NCBI GenBank assembly: GCA_022843465.1
Contig: JALHNO010000005.1
Coordinates: 24,691-88,690, forward strand
Reading direction: 5' to 3'
DNA from: Pseudomonadota bacterium
Lineage (GTDB): Bacteria > Pseudomonadota > Gammaproteobacteria > Xanthomonadales > Ahniellaceae
DNA length: 64,000 bases
Position numbers and translations under genes: made by a program. Under the pieces are notes generated by a model. That model saw nothing but the letters and a program-made list of their open reading frames with translations. It was not told the DNA's origin and made no database searches. This document shows positions 63,207-64,000 of this stretch, piece after piece (the first letter of the stretch is position 1; each line of letters starts with the position of its first letter).

Positions 63207-64000
63207 ATGCACCAGACCGATTTCGAAAACCGCGTACGCTTCATCGCCAAGCTGGCGCGCCGACTGCATCAGTACGGCACCACGGCTGGTCGCCTTGAAA
63301 AGGCGATCGACAATGTCTCAGGTCGGCTGGGGCTCGGCTGCAACAGTCTGGCGACTCCGACATCGGTGATCATGTCGTTCGCGGTGCTCGACGAAGGCCC
63401 GGGCGCGCTGCCGCGTTCGACCCAGGTGTTGCGCGTCGATCCCGGTGAAGTGAATCTGCGCCGTCTGGTCGAGGTGGATGCGATTGCCGAGCGTGTGTTC
63501 AGCGGTGAACTGGATATCGAATCGGGTTTCCGCGCTCTTGAGGAACTGCAGAGCGGACTGAGCCGACGTGCCACGGTCATGCGCGTGATCAGTTTTGGCA
63601 TCTCCTCCGCCGCAGTTGCGACCTTGCTGAAGGGCGTGCTTGCCGATGTCATCGTTGCCGGTAGCCTCGGCCTGCTGATCGGGATCATGGCCAGTGTCGT
63701 CGAACGCCGGCCCGCACTGGCTCCATCCTTCGAGGCACTGGCGGCGTTCGTCGCGATGTTTGCGGTTTCCCTGATTGCCGCGTTGCTGCAGCCGCTGAAC
63801 ACCATCAGCGTGATGATTGCTGCCGTGATCGTGCTGATGCCGGGTCTGATGCTGACCACCGCGATCACTGAACTGTCGACCCAGCATCTGGTCGCCGGCT
63901 CAGTTCGCTTCATGGGCGCCACCGCAACCTTGCTGAAACTGACCTTTGGCACCGTCGCCGGCATGCAGGTGGCCAATCTGTTCAAGCTCAAGGCGATGCC
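63207..64000 (+). CDS. ThrE-like threonine/serine exporter family protein (cut by the window end)
   Basis: The frame runs from ATG 63207 to the window end without a stop, about 264 codons. The N-terminal soluble domain reads FENRVRFIAKLARRLHQYGTTAGRLEKAIDNVSGRLGLG and DEGPGALPRSTQVLRVDPGEVNLRRLVEVDAIAERVFSGE, typical of the ThrE/DUF1212 family. Membrane helices begin near residue 135 and include VIVAGSLGLLIGIMASVV, FEALAAFVAMFAVSLIAALL and ISVMIAAVIVLMPGLML. The family exports small amino acids. GGAG lies ahead of the start. It is separated from the lasso cluster by the inverted repeat, so export of the lasso peptide by this protein is not implied. Confidence 0.85.
   Translation, partial: MHQTDFENRVRFIAKLARRLHQYGTTAGRLEKAIDNVSGRLGLGCNSLATPTSVIMSFAVLDEGPGALPRSTQVLRVDPGEVNLRRLVEVDAIAERVFSGELDIESGFRALEELQSGLSRRATVMRVISFGISSAAVATLLKGVLADVIVAGSLGLLIGIMASVVERRPALAPSFEALAAFVAMFAVSLIAALLQPLNTISVMIAAVIVLMPGLMLTTAITELSTQHLVAGSVRFMGATATLLKLTFGTVAGMQVANLFKLKAM

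Noticed and set aside
63207-64000. ThrE-like protein as the lasso peptide exporter
   Set aside because: The family exports single amino acids, an inverted repeat separates it from the cluster, and known lasso exporters are ABC proteins.

Overview
The window is a GC-rich stretch of chromosome from a free-living, aerobic gammaproteobacterium. Gene content and repeats suit the Xanthomonadales/Lysobacterales (Rhodanobacteraceae-like): YaeQ, a TrpS with a C-terminal extension, a PPi-type phosphofructokinase, an adjacent bkd operon and kynA, many Sec-exported proteins, and REP-like repeats of the GTAGGAG type. The lineage is inferred from content; no rRNA or tRNA gene is visible.

Layout. 1-660 is a 97-bp tandem REP-pair array touching the end of a TonB-dependent receptor gene. 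0.7-9.7 kb holds yaeQ, a tandem-Usp stress protein behind an FNR-type box, a secreted protein of unknown function, an Lnb-N-like membrane protein and two overlapping RlaP-type nucleotidyltransferases. 10-23 kb holds a propeller-sensor histidine kinase, a SnoaL-like protein, a PPi-dependent phosphofructokinase with an M20 dipeptidase, a ComEA-like protein, a HutD-like protein, a kelch-type lipoprotein and trpS. 23-31 kb holds the branched-chain 2-oxoacid dehydrogenase E1alpha-E1beta-E2 operon, a DUF11-repeat protein with an IPTL-like C-terminal sorting tail, and kynA. 31.5-38 kb is a tandem array of four homologous secreted proteins of unknown function. 38-48 kb holds etfB-etfA, a gingipain-type (C25) peptidase, a REP array on a 50-bp lattice, an ATP-grasp enzyme and ETF-quinone oxidoreductase. 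48-59.4 kb holds two more giant C25 peptidases. 59.5-63.1 kb is a compact lasso-peptide gene cluster (cyclase, precursor, HPr-kinase-like protein, B2 protease, PqqD-like RRE protein), followed by a truncated ThrE-like exporter gene.

How it fits together. Much of the window suits growth on protein: three large secreted cysteine peptidases outside the cell, an M20 dipeptidase, and inside the cell branched-chain 2-oxoacid dehydrogenase, tryptophan 2,3-dioxygenase, a HutD-like protein and the ETF/ETF-QO electron route to quinone.

The strongest candidate for something new is the lasso cluster. Its 58-residue precursor fits the leader motif YxxPxLx3Gx5T exactly. The predicted core starts with Gly1, has a single acidic residue at position 8, and ends in a CPGC motif followed by Pro. 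A kinase is encoded although the core has no C-terminal Ser. The four-gene secreted paralog array and the module-swapping C25 peptidases are further undescribed-looking systems.
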